A DNA stretch of 64,000 bases from Xenophilus arseniciresistens (lineage in GTDB: Bacteria > Pseudomonadota > Gammaproteobacteria > Burkholderiales > Burkholderiaceae_C), in contig NZ_JAQIPB010000014.1 of NCBI RefSeq assembly GCF_028023875.1, positions 48,975 through 112,974 on the forward strand, read 5' to 3'. A program made the position numbers and the translations under genes. How positions within the stretch are numbered: position 1 is the stretch's first letter; each line of letters opens with the position of its first letter. A model generated the notes under the pieces. It was not told the origin of the DNA. It did no database searches and was given only the letters and a program-made list of their open reading frames with translations. Shown one piece after another: positions 7,219-16,479 of the stretch.

Positions 7219-9393
7219 ATGCACAGCGTCACAAACGAAGAAGAGCAGGAGCAACAGCGCTGCACCCAGGAAAGGCCCAGCGGCTGCAGGAGCGTGTCGC
7301 TCTGGCTGGCCACCATGGGCCTGGCCGTGGGCTGCTTCGCGCTGCTCACCCTGCGCCCGGTGCATGCCCAGCCGGCACCGCGCGAGAAGACCGAAAGCCC
7401 CTACTTCTTCGTCAAGAGCGATTCGCCCGAGCTGGACCGCCTGCCGCTCAAGAGCACGCAGGTGGATGTGCGCATCGCCGGCGTGATTGCCGACGTGACC
7501 GTCACGCAGAGCTACCGCAACGAAGGCACGCGGCCCATCGAAGCCAAGTACGTGTTCCCCGGCTCCACCCGGGCGGCGGTGGGCGGCTTGAACGTGCGCC
7601 TGGCCGACCGGCTGATCACGGCGCAGATCCGCGAGAAGCAGCAGGCGCGCATCGAATACGAGACCGCCAAGACCGAAGGCAAGACCGCCGCGCTGCTGGA
7701 ACAGCACCTGCCCAACGTGTTCCAGATGAACGTGGCCAACATCCTGCCCGGCGACGACGTGAAGGTGGAACTGCGCTACACAGAACTGCTGGTGCCCCAA
7801 AGCGGCAACTACCAGTTCGTGTTTCCGACGGTGGTGGGGCCGCGCTACGCCAGCGCCGGGCCGCCCCAAGCTGGCGTCGGCCCCCTCGGGGGGCAGCGAG
7901 GACACGAAGTGCCGAGCGTGGGGGCACGTCTCAGTCCTTCATCGGAGAACGCGCAGGCCAAGTGGGTCGCGCAACCTACGCTGCGCGAAGGCGTCGCACC
8001 GTCCACGCAGTTCACGTTCAAGGCCAGCATCGACACGCCCATGGGCTTGCAGGAAGTGCGCTCGCGCACCCACGCCATCGACGTGAAGAAGACCGAGCGC
8101 GACCGGCATGCCGAGGTGCTGCTCAAGAGCGATGGCCGCCCGCAGGACAACCGCGACGTGGTGCTCGACTACCGCCTGGCCGGCGAGCAGGTTCAGTCGG
8201 GCCTGCTGCTGCACAAGGGCCAGGGTGATGGTGCCGAGAACTTCTTCCTCGCCATGATCGAGCCGCCCAAGGCCGTGGCCGCCAGCGCCATCAGCCCGCG
8301 CGACTACATCTTCGTGGTCGACATCTCGGGGTCCATGCACGGCTTTCCGCTGGACACCGCCAAGCAGGTGCTGCAGCGCCTCATTGGCGGCCTGCGGCCC
8401 AGCGACACCTTCAACGTGCTGCTGTTCTCGGGCAGCAGCAAGATGCTCAACGACAAATCGGTGCCCGCCACCAGCGCCAACATCGCGCAGGCGTTGGCCA
8501 CCATCGAGCGCTACCAGGGCGGCGGCAGCACCGAGCTGATCCCGGCGCTCAAGCGCGTGTATGCACAACCCAAGGCCGAAGGCGTGTCGCGCAGCATCGT
8601 GGTGGTGACCGACGGCTACGTGAGCGTGGAGCGCGAAGCCTTCGAGCTGGTGCGCCGCAACCTGGACAAGGCCAACCTCTTTTCCTTCGGCATCGGCTCG
8701 TCGGTCAACCGGCATCTGATGGAAGGCCTGGCCCGCGCCGGCATGGGCGAGCCCTTCATCATCACCGACCCCGTGCAGGCGCCCGAGCAGGCTGCGCGTT
8801 TTCGCCGCATGGTCGAATCGCCCGTGCTGACCAACGTGCGCGCCACCTTCAACGGCCTGGACGTGTACGACGTGGAACCCAGGCAACTGCCCGACGTGCT
8901 GGGCGAGCGCCCCGTCATCGTGTTCGGCAAGTGGCGCGGCGAGCCCACCGGCGGCATCACCCTCGAAGGCCGCAGCGCCAGCGGCCCGTGGCAGCAGCAG
9001 ATCCGCATCGACGCAGACACGCCCCGCAGCACGCCCGCGCTGCGCGCGCTGTGGGCCCGCCACCGCATCGCGGCGCTGAGCGACCAGGAAGCGCTGCAGG
9101 CGGGCGACGACCTGCGCCAGGCCATCACCGACCTGGGCCTGAAGTACAGCCTGCTGACCCAATACACCAGCTTCATCGCTGTGGACAAGGTGGTGCGCAA
9201 CACCAGCGGCTCGGTCGATGGCGTGAACCAGCCGCTGCCCCTGCCCCAGGGCGTGAGCAACAACGCGCTGGGCGCCGAAGTTCCCAGCACGCCCGAGCCC
9301 GAAACCCTGGGCGCCATGGCCGTGGCCCTGTCGGTGCTGCTGATGCTGCGCCGCCGCGCCCGCCGCCATGACCCGCGCAAGCTCACGGCCTGA
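7219..9393 (+). CDS. VIT and von Willebrand factor A domain protein with PEP-CTERM-like sorting tail
   Basis: Envelope protein of 724 residues. A signal sequence with a long N-terminal extension (hydrophobic core about 27-45, probable cleavage near 50 in PVHAQ) precedes a VIT domain (about 60-200). A vWA domain (about 360-530) follows, with the MIDAS start DISGSM at residue 368. The end has a Pro-Glu-Pro motif (TPEPETLGAM), a hydrophobic helix and an Arg-rich tail, which is the tripartite layout of exosortase sorting signals. It resembles the sortase-target VIT/vWA family known from marine proteobacteria. Residues about 214-237 are encoded by an intergenic-type repeat (see 7858-7929). The start at 7219 has GGAAGGAA upstream. 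The next gene is an exosortase, its likely processing enzyme. Ligand unknown. Confidence 0.85.
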   Translation: MHSVTNEEEQEQQRCTQERPSGCRSVSLWLATMGLAVGCFALLTLRPVHAQPAPREKTESPYFFVKSDSPELDRLPLKSTQVDVRIAGVIADVTVTQSYRNEGTRPIEAKYVFPGSTRAAVGGLNVRLADRLITAQIREKQQARIEYETAKTEGKTAALLEQHLPNVFQMNVANILPGDDVKVELRYTELLVPQSGNYQFVFPTVVGPRYASAGPPQAGVGPLGGQRGHEVPSVGARLSPSSENAQAKWVAQPTLREGVAPSTQFTFKASIDTPMGLQEVRSRTHAIDVKKTERDRHAEVLLKSDGRPQDNRDVVLDYRLAGEQVQSGLLLHKGQGDGAENFFLAMIEPPKAVAASAISPRDYIFVVDISGSMHGFPLDTAKQVLQRLIGGLRPSDTFNVLLFSGSSKMLNDKSVPATSANIAQALATIERYQGGGSTELIPALKRVYAQPKAEGVSRSIVVVTDGYVSVEREAFELVRRNLDKANLFSFGIGSSVNRHLMEGLARAGMGEPFIITDPVQAPEQAARFRRMVESPVLTNVRATFNGLDVYDVEPRQLPDVLGERPVIVFGKWRGEPTGGITLEGRSASGPWQQQIRIDADTPRSTPALRALWARHRIAALSDQEALQAGDDLRQAITDLGLKYSLLTQYTSFIAVDKVVRNTSGSVDGVNQPLPLPQGVSNNALGAEVPSTPEPETLGAMAVALSVLLMLRRRARRHDPRKLTA
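7858..7929 (-). repeat. Comamonadaceae-type GC-rich palindromic repeat, copy inside a coding region
   Basis: Read on the minus strand, this stretch shares blocks in the same order with 34223-34300: CCCCCACGCTC, then CTTCG, then the self-complementary core CTGCCCCCCGAGGGGG, then GGGCGGCC. It interrupts the region between the VIT and vWA domains of the exosortase target without breaking the frame and adds about 24 residues rich in Gly, Pro and Ala. From memory, similar elements are frequent between genes of Acidovorax and Variovorax relatives. Confidence 0.7.
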
Positions 9394-9397
9394 TGCC

Positions 9398-10381
9398 ATG
9401 ACCCTCACTCACCTCGCCCAACATCACCCGCGCTGGCTTGATGCCGGCATCCGCCTGGACCGCGTGGGCGCGCCCTTCTGGCTGGCCGCGCAGGCGCTCG
9501 CGCTGTGGCCTGCCTGGTGGTGGATGGCCCGCCGGCTGGCCGACGGCTCCGACGATCCGCTGGGCCTGCTGGCGCTGGCCGCCCTGGCCACGCTGGCCTG
9601 GCAGCAGCGCCGCGCGCTGCGCACGGCACCGCGCCTGGGCTGGCTGCTGCTGGCCGGCGCCGCCACCATGGCCGCCACGCTGCTGCGCACCGGACTGGGC
9701 CCGCTGCCAGCCTTCCCGCCGCTGCTGACCAGCCTGATGGCCGTGCTGGCCATCGCCTGCGGTCTGTTGGCCTTTCTGCCGCGGCCGCCCGTGCAGGCCG
9801 GCACGGCATCGCCAGCGCAGGGTGTGGCCGCACTGCCCGTGCTGGGGCTGGCCGTGCTGGCGCTGCCGCTGCTGTCTTCGCTGCAGTTCTATGCCGGCTA
9901 CCCGCTGCGCGTGCTCACGGCCGAACTGAGCCAGTGGCTGCTGATGCCCTTCTTCAGCAGCGTGGCGCGCGAAGGCGCCAGTTTGTGGATCGCCGGGCGG
10001 CTGGTGATCGTCGATGCGCCCTGCTCGGGCGTGCAGATGGTGTGGCTGGGCTACTTCACGGCCTGCGCCACGGCGCTGTTCATCACGCGCTGTTCGGGCC
10101 GCAGCTTCCTGGCCCGGCTGCCGGTCGTCAGCGCGCTGGTGCTGGGCGGCAATGTGCTGCGCAATGCGCTGCTGGTGGCGGCCGAAGGCGCAGACCGCGC
10201 CCTGCCCGGCTGGGCGCACGAAGCGCTGGGCCTGGCCGTGCTAGCCGCGGTGTGCGGCGGCATCGCGTTCTTCATCAGCCGGCCTGCGCGCCGCGCCATC
10301 GCACCGGCCAGCGGCTTTTTTGCCCGGCCTGCCGGTCTGATCACCACAGCTGGAGCCCGCCATGTGGACACGCATGCCTGA
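9398..10381 (+). CDS. Exosortase (transpeptidase-like membrane protease)
   Basis: Polytopic membrane protein of 327 residues with many hydrophobic helices. The exosortase catalytic triad is visible: Cys209 in DAPCSGVQM, Arg255 in GGNVLRNALL and His274 in PGWAHEALG. Exosortases cleave the C-terminal sorting helix of PEP-CTERM-type proteins. The only candidate substrate here is the VIT/vWA protein just upstream, so this looks like a dedicated single-target enzyme rather than the EpsH type with many targets. I cannot assign an Xrt subclass. The ATG at 9398 lies four bases after the upstream stop; an in-frame ATG at 9368 would overlap it by 26 bases. The next gene overlaps its 3' end by 20 bases, so they form an operon. 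Confidence 0.87.
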   Translation: MTLTHLAQHHPRWLDAGIRLDRVGAPFWLAAQALALWPAWWWMARRLADGSDDPLGLLALAALATLAWQQRRALRTAPRLGWLLLAGAATMAATLLRTGLGPLPAFPPLLTSLMAVLAIACGLLAFLPRPPVQAGTASPAQGVAALPVLGLAVLALPLLSSLQFYAGYPLRVLTAELSQWLLMPFFSSVAREGASLWIAGRLVIVDAPCSGVQMVWLGYFTACATALFITRCSGRSFLARLPVVSALVLGGNVLRNALLVAAEGADRALPGWAHEALGLAVLAAVCGGIAFFISRPARRAIAPASGFFARPAGLITTAGARHVDTHA

Positions 10382-10937
10382 TCGCCTTTTCTTTCTGGCC
10401 AACAGCTTCGTGCATCGCACGCTGCACAAGCTCGTGTTCGCGGCCGTGCTGGGCATCTGCCTGCTGTGGGGCACGGCCGGCGCCCTGCGCGCACCGGCCC
10501 ATGCGGCTGCCGCCACCAGCGCTGCGCACGAATGGCCGCGGCAATGGGACGGCGCCGCGCTGCGTCCGCTGGCCCTGGGCGAGGTGGAAGCGCGCTTTGC
10601 GCGCCAGTTCCCGGGCCAGATCGCGCGCATGACCGATGGCGCGCGCGTGTTCGTCATGCGCCATGTGACCGAACCCACGCGCATGCTGCATCCGGCCACC
10701 GACTGCTATCGCGCGCTGGGCTGGCGCATCGAGCAGGCGCGGCTGGAGCGAGACGCACAGGAGCGCCTGTGGCGCTGCTTCACGGCCCGGCGCGAGCACG
10801 CCGTGCGCGTGTGCGAGCGCATCGAAGACGCGGCGGGCCAGTCCTTCACCGACACCTCGGCCTGGTACTGGGCGGGCGTCGGCGGGAAGTCTGCGGGCCC
10901 CTGGCAGGCCGTCACCCTGGCCACGCCCCTGCCGTGA
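10362..10937 (+). CDS. Exosortase-associated EpsI-like protein
   Basis: Protein of 191 residues with one N-terminal membrane segment (about 22-40) and a predicted periplasmic domain. The TDCYRALGW and SAWYWAG segments recall the conserved Cys-containing and Trp-Tyr-Trp positions of EpsI/DUF3485 proteins that accompany exosortases. The gene starts inside the end of the exosortase gene with TGGAG seven bases upstream, so the two are translated together. EpsI-like proteins are thought to assist exosortase function or glycan export, but no activity is established. It could be a more distant family that merely keeps these motifs; the context is the stronger argument. Confidence 0.65.
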   Translation: MWTRMPDRLFFLANSFVHRTLHKLVFAAVLGICLLWGTAGALRAPAHAAAATSAAHEWPRQWDGAALRPLALGEVEARFARQFPGQIARMTDGARVFVMRHVTEPTRMLHPATDCYRALGWRIEQARLERDAQERLWRCFTARREHAVRVCERIEDAAGQSFTDTSAWYWAGVGGKSAGPWQAVTLATPLP

Positions 10938-11049
10938 TCGCCGTGCGGCCTGCGCGCATGTGCGTCGCAGGAACATGGCACCATGCAGGCTGCCGCAAGA
11001 AGAGCCGGCCACCCACCCCGCGGGTGGCGGCGAAGGAAGAGTTGTTGTC

Positions 11050-12342
11050 GTGAAAAGAGCGCTGCGCATCGTGCTGTTCGGGCTGCTGGCCCTGGTGCTG
11101 ACCGGGGCCGTCGCGCTGGCGCTGGTCGTCAGGATCGGGCTGGCGCCGGCCAAAGGCGAATGGGCGATCGAGCGCAAGGTGGGGCCCCTGACGCTGGAGC
11201 TGGGCGTGCCCACGCTGCTGCGCGTGGCCACCTCGCCCTGGCTGGCGCCAAGGCTGGACGGCCTGCGCCTGAACACCCGCTACGGCCCCGTGCAGTTGCG
11301 CTGGGTGGACAGCGCCCAGTTGCTCTACCTGCGCTGCGCCCCGTGCAACGCGCAGGTGGCGGCCCTGGGTTCGCAGCCGCTGCAGCTCGATCACCTCCAG
11401 ATCGGCCTGCACCGTGACGCCAGTCGCCTGCGCGGCACGCTGGAAGCCGCACCGCCGCGCGAGCTGGCAGGCCGCCTGCCCGCGGCAGACGCGCCCCTGC
11501 GCGGCCAATGGACCGGCCGCCTGTCGCAAACCGCGCTGGACGTGGACCTGCAGATGCAGGAAGCCCCCATCGCGCGCTGGTACGCGGTCGCCGCGCCGCA
11601 CCTGCCCGAACTGCAGCGCGCGCGCATCAGCGGCACGTTGGCGCTCCATGCGCAGATCAGCCAGCCTTCGGGCGCCTTCAAGCTGCAGCCGCAGGTGGCG
11701 CAATTCAATGTCGAAGGCCTGGGCACCGAAGCCATGCTGGGCGCGCGCAGCAGCTGCGGCGCCCCCAGCCGCCTGACGGACCAGAGCTGGCTGGCGCGCG
11801 CCGTCATCGCGGCCGAAGACCAGCGCTTCTTCCAGCACCCGGGCTACGACCTGATCGAACTGGGCGCCGCGCTGGACCGCAACCAGGCCAAGGGCGGCAT
11901 CGACCGCGGCGGCAGCACGCTGACGCAGCAGTTGGCCAAGATGCTGGTCACCGGCAGCGAACGCAGCCTGGAGCGCAAGCTGCGCGAACTGCTCTACGCC
12001 GTGGAAATGGAAAGCACTTTAGGCAAGGCGCGCATCCTGCAGCTTTATTTGGACAACGCCCCCTGGGGCCGCGTGTGCGGCGCCGAAGCGGCCGCGCAGC
12101 TTTACTTCAAGCGCAGCGCAGCACGCCTGGAGCCCGCCCAGGCCGTGTGGCTGGCCAGCATGCTGCACGCGCCCGGCCTGGCGGCCGAACGCTGGTCCAA
12201 GGAAGGCGGGCTGGACCCCAAGCGCCTGCAGTGGGTGGCCGAGGGCATCCGCGGGATTCCGCGGCGGCAGCGAGAGGCGTTGTTGAAGCAGGTGGAGCAG
12301 GCCAAATACCCGTGGGTGGCGGATGGGGGTGATGGAAAGTGA
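11050..12342 (+). CDS. AsmA-like N-terminal region fused to a GT51 peptidoglycan transglycosylase
   Basis: Protein of 430 residues. The GTG at 11050 is preceded by AAGGAAG at about ten bases. A membrane anchor (about 5-28) leads to a region of about 200 residues with beta-rich, AsmA-like character. A monofunctional GT51 domain follows, with the catalytic Glu256 in AAEDQRFFQHPGYD, the GGSTLTQQLAK motif and the second acidic region. No transpeptidase domain follows, so it should only polymerise lipid II glycan strands, as MtgA does, but it is larger than MtgA (about 240 residues). It is last in the set starting with the VIT/vWA gene, 112 bases after the EpsI-like gene, which ties sortase-like processing to wall synthesis by location. 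The AsmA comparison is weaker than the GT51 call. Confidence 0.82.
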   Translation: MKRALRIVLFGLLALVLTGAVALALVVRIGLAPAKGEWAIERKVGPLTLELGVPTLLRVATSPWLAPRLDGLRLNTRYGPVQLRWVDSAQLLYLRCAPCNAQVAALGSQPLQLDHLQIGLHRDASRLRGTLEAAPPRELAGRLPAADAPLRGQWTGRLSQTALDVDLQMQEAPIARWYAVAAPHLPELQRARISGTLALHAQISQPSGAFKLQPQVAQFNVEGLGTEAMLGARSSCGAPSRLTDQSWLARAVIAAEDQRFFQHPGYDLIELGAALDRNQAKGGIDRGGSTLTQQLAKMLVTGSERSLERKLRELLYAVEMESTLGKARILQLYLDNAPWGRVCGAEAAAQLYFKRSAARLEPAQAVWLASMLHAPGLAAERWSKEGGLDPKRLQWVAEGIRGIPRRQREALLKQVEQAKYPWVADGGDGK

Positions 12343-12483
12343 GTCTGGTGACGCGCTCCGGGCGCAGGGCGAGATGCATAGGCCGCGCCTTTCAATTTCA
12401 GTGGGCGCTGCGGGCATGCCTCTGTTGTGACGGGCATGCGAAAGGCGTCCGATAATCGCCTGCTCAAGCCGCAAGACCACAGC

Positions 12484-12648
12484 ATGCTCAAAACCACAGC
12501 GCTGCAACGCAAAAAGCCCAGCCGCAAGGCACTGCTGCGTGCCGTGGCCAGTTCCACCGCAGTGGAAACGGGCCGCACGGTAGCCCAGCTGGAACAGCAG
12601 CTCAAGCAAGCCACGGTGCGCTTCGCGCACATCAAACTGGCCCGCTGA
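12484..12648 (+). CDS. Small basic protein of unknown function, convergent with fic
   Basis: A 54-residue frame beginning MLKTTALQRKK, basic, with a C-terminal amphipathic helix (QLEQQLKQATVRF). Codon third positions are mostly G or C but less so than in neighbours. The frame is open from 12427, but the downstream ATG gives the more natural N-terminus. Its stop lies 17 bases inside the 3' end of the convergent fic gene. Fic antitoxins carry S/T-x-x-x-E-G/N; this protein has STAVET, which lacks the final G/N, so an antitoxin role is only a guess. I do not recognise the family. Confidence 0.4.
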   Translation: MLKTTALQRKKPSRKALLRAVASSTAVETGRTVAQLEQQLKQATVRFAHIKLAR

Positions 12649-13276
12649 GGCTGGCATCGCCAGCAGCCATGGCTTCGGCCACAAGCTGCGTCATCGGCCC
12701 GTAGTCGCCGCCAAGCCCCGCGTGAATCGCGGCGATATACGCCGGCTTGTTCTGTTCCCAGCTGCTGTAGTCCAGGGGCTCATGGCCTGCCTGCACGGCC
12801 ATCACGTCCGCCAGCAGACGTGACAAGCGGCCGTTGCCCTCGCGAAAAGGGTGGATCAGGATCAGTTCCACATGGGTGACAGCAATGGCGTTCGCCACCT
12901 CTTCGGGAGCAACGGCGCCGCAGGGTGTCCATCTTGCCAGGCATTCCCGCTCGAAATTGCCCAGCAACGCTGGCAACAGCGCGGCCGTGGCGAACTGAAA
13001 ACCGCCTTTGCCCAGGTTCACCGAGCGCTCTTGCCCCGCCCAGGCATACACATTGCCCAGCCACAGGTGGTGCCAATGCCTGAGGTCTGCCACGGACAAC
13101 GCTCGGTCCGGAAAGTCCTGCAACAGCACCGCGTCGTACAGCTCCGCCAACAGCCGCAACTCCAAGGCGTCCATGTCATCGGCTGAGCGGATGCCCACGA
13201 GGTTGCGCAGCACCTGGCCGTTGGAGCCCGGCTCAAACGCACCCTCGGTCCCGGTAGCTTGGTAGCGGTCGGTCAT
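12632..13276 (-). CDS. fic: Fic/DOC family protein (AMP transferase-type)
   Basis: Protein of 214 residues with the complete Fic active-site loop HPFREGNGRLSR starting at His142, which is the full HxFx(D/E)GNGRxxR consensus; catalytic competence is therefore expected. The upstream flap segment RSVNLGKGGFQFA (about 85-96) is also typical. Fic proteins usually transfer AMP from ATP to a hydroxyl side chain of a target protein. I see no clear inhibitory S/T-x-x-x-E-G/N helix at either end of the protein, so inhibition would need a separate antitoxin (class I). None is obvious upstream on the same strand; the 233-base gap to dbpA holds no convincing gene. Substrate unknown. Confidence 0.88.
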   Translation of the reverse strand: MTDRYQATGTEGAFEPGSNGQVLRNLVGIRSADDMDALELRLLAELYDAVLLQDFPDRALSVADLRHWHHLWLGNVYAWAGQERSVNLGKGGFQFATAALLPALLGNFERECLARWTPCGAVAPEEVANAIAVTHVELILIHPFREGNGRLSRLLADVMAVQAGHEPLDYSSWEQNKPAYIAAIHAGLGGDYGPMTQLVAEAMAAGDASLSGPV

Positions 13277-13509
13277 GGCAGCGCCACTCCTTGCAGCAAA
13301 GATCCCTTCTCGCGCATCGAGCCTAGCGCACTGTGCGCCTGCACTGGTGCTGGTTCTTCGAGTGATCGGGCTTCTGGATGGCCATGCGGCGGTGCTGTGC
13401 GAGGAGCGCTATGTTGACGCGTGGCGCAACGCGGTCAAGCCTCGACCTTATGTGCAGCCTCCAAAGCCACCCGAACCGCTCAAGAACCCCGCCTCACGAC
13501 AATCCCCCC

Positions 13510-14928
<1,419 letters not shown>

Positions 14929-15073
14929 GACGAAAAAAAGCGCGCCCGGATTTCTTTACCTTCACCGGCAACTTCTTGACCCGGCCGCCACGCCGGGTTG
15001 ACGCCTTCTGCCCACACTTCATTCACCCGCTGCACTTTTTGCTGTCAGCGGATTGATGCAAAGGAAGCCAAGC

Positions 15074-15694
15074 ATGATCTCTCTTCGCCAACGTGTTCTG
15101 TGGGCCAGCCTGATGGCGTCGGCCGCCTTCGCTGCCTCGGCGCAGCAACCGGCACCGGTGAGCGCGCCGGTGCAGGCTCAGATGGCGCCTTCAGGGCCGA
15201 GCCCGCAGGAAGCTGCGCAGGCCAGGGCCGAGAAGTCCGGCCACCGCGCCGATCAGCACCAGAAGAAAAAGCTGGACCCGGCCGAACGCCATGCCCGCAT
15301 GCAAAAGCGCATGGCTGAACGCCAGGCGCAGCTCAAGGACAAGCTCAAGCTCAGCGGTACGCAGGAAGCGGCCTGGACCCAGTACACGGGCGCCATCAAG
15401 CCACCCGCGCCGCCAGCCGCCGGCCAGCCGCGCTTCACGCGTGCCGATTTCGCCAAGCTGACGACGCCCGAGCGCCTGGACCGCATGCAGGCCCGCCAGG
15501 CCGAACGCCAGGCCCGCTTTGCCGAGCGCGCCACCGCCACGAAGCAGTTCTACGCGCAGCTCTCGCCCGAGCAGCAGAAGACCTTCGATGCCGAGACCGC
15601 GAAGCGCTTTGGCGGCCCGCGCCACGGCCATGGGCCGCACCGCCATCACGGTGCCGAGCACAAGAGCAGCGCCGCACCCAGCACGCAAAGCTGA
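15074..15694 (+). CDS. Spy/CpxP-like periplasmic protein (LTXXQ family)
   Basis: Secreted protein of 206 residues. A signal peptide (about 1-25, ending SAQQ) precedes a Lys/Arg/Gln-rich helical body with two LTxxQ-like segments (TTPERLDRMQ near 136 and LSPEQQKTF near 170). A His-rich tail (HGHGPHRHHG) near the end could bind metal. Spy and CpxP are small ATP-independent chaperones or envelope-stress sensors. The start has AAGGAAG six bases upstream. The C-terminus runs into a strong hairpin terminator shared with the opposite gene. The length exceeds that of Spy (161 residues), mostly through the Pro/Ala linkers. Confidence 0.75.
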   Translation: MISLRQRVLWASLMASAAFAASAQQPAPVSAPVQAQMAPSGPSPQEAAQARAEKSGHRADQHQKKKLDPAERHARMQKRMAERQAQLKDKLKLSGTQEAAWTQYTGAIKPPAPPAAGQPRFTRADFAKLTTPERLDRMQARQAERQARFAERATATKQFYAQLSPEQQKTFDAETAKRFGGPRHGHGPHRHHGAEHKSSAAPSTQS

Positions 15695-15713
15695 TCACCG
15701 CGCCACCGCCACG

Positions 15714-15755
15714 AAAAAGCCCCGCCCGAATCGCTTCGGTGCGGGGCTTGTTCTT
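15714..15755. terminator. Bidirectional rho-independent terminator
   Basis: A 9-bp perfect stem (AAGCCCCGC at 15717-15725 pairing with GCGGGGCTT at 15741-15749) lies between two convergent genes. The minus-strand transcript ends in five Ts; the plus-strand side is followed by TTCTTT. Confidence 0.85.
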
Positions 15756-15803
15756 TGGCGTGTGTGTGTTTGGGGCGTGGACAGTGCGATCACTGCAGCC
15801 CGC

Positions 15804-16238
15804 TTACTTGGGCGTGCCCGTGTAGGTGGTGGGGTTGGTGGGCACGTCCGGGCGCTGGCCGGTGTCGCCAAAGGGGCGCGGCGTGTGTAGGGCGCTCTGG
15901 CGCACTTCCTCGCGCGTCAGCTGGCCCACGGGCGGCGTGGCGTTGGATTGGCCCATCACGCGCGTGCTGGCCTCACCTGCGGGCGGGACAGCCGTCGTGG
16001 CCGGGTTGCGGTTGTTCATCACGGCGTCGGCGCGCACGGCCGCGCGGTCGGCGGGCATGCCCACGCCGGGGCGCTGCGTGGGGTTGGGTTCACCGGCCAG
16101 GGTCTGGGTGCTGGCTTCGCCCGATTTCATGACCGGCACTGTGGCCGGGTTCGACTGGGCATGGGCCATCGAGGCAGCAGCCAGCAGGCCGGCAGCGGCC
16201 AGGCCTTGCAGCGTGAGGGTGCGAGCGTTGCGGTTCAT
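15804..16238 (-). CDS. Secreted protein of unknown function with internal repeat
   Basis: Protein of 144 residues with a clear signal peptide (about 1-28, cleavage after AHA). The mature part is Pro/Thr/Ala rich and appears unstructured. It contains a duplicated unit: NPATVPVMKSGEAST and, about 45 residues later, NPATTAVPPAGEAST, each followed by a segment with Pro and Asn. AGGAG lies eight bases before the ATG at 16238; the frame is open to 16310 but without a better start. It converges on the Spy-like gene across a shared terminator. I do not recognise the family and see no catalytic motif. Confidence 0.7.
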   Translation of the reverse strand: MNRNARTLTLQGLAAAGLLAAASMAHAQSNPATVPVMKSGEASTQTLAGEPNPTQRPGVGMPADRAAVRADAVMNNRNPATTAVPPAGEASTRVMGQSNATPPVGQLTREEVRQSALHTPRPFGDTGQRPDVPTNPTTYTGTPK

Positions 16239-16479
16239 GTGAGAACTCCTTGGTTGATGAGTGAGTGAATGCCGGGGCCTTCGCGCTGCGGGCGCTTTGG
16301 CACCAGGCACAGCCTCAACTTAGGCAGGCGCCTGGGGCCGCGATGTGAGGCGCGGCGGCAGCGGCGTGTAGGAGGCCGTTTGGCCGCCATGCGGGCGCAG
16401 GCGCGCCGGAAGAAGGCTGGGGCGCATTTCTCGCCCCTTCCTACAGCGCTGAGCCCGGGCGTCTTCGTACAAACAGGGT

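Noticed and set aside
13378..13509. Extended N-terminus of DbpA
   Set aside because: The 44 upstream codons encode no helicase-like sequence, while the start at 13510 matches the family.
14979..14998. Hairpin ACCCGGC/GCCGGGT after dbpA as terminator
   Set aside because: Stem of only 7 bp with no T-run on either strand; could be chance in GC-rich DNA.
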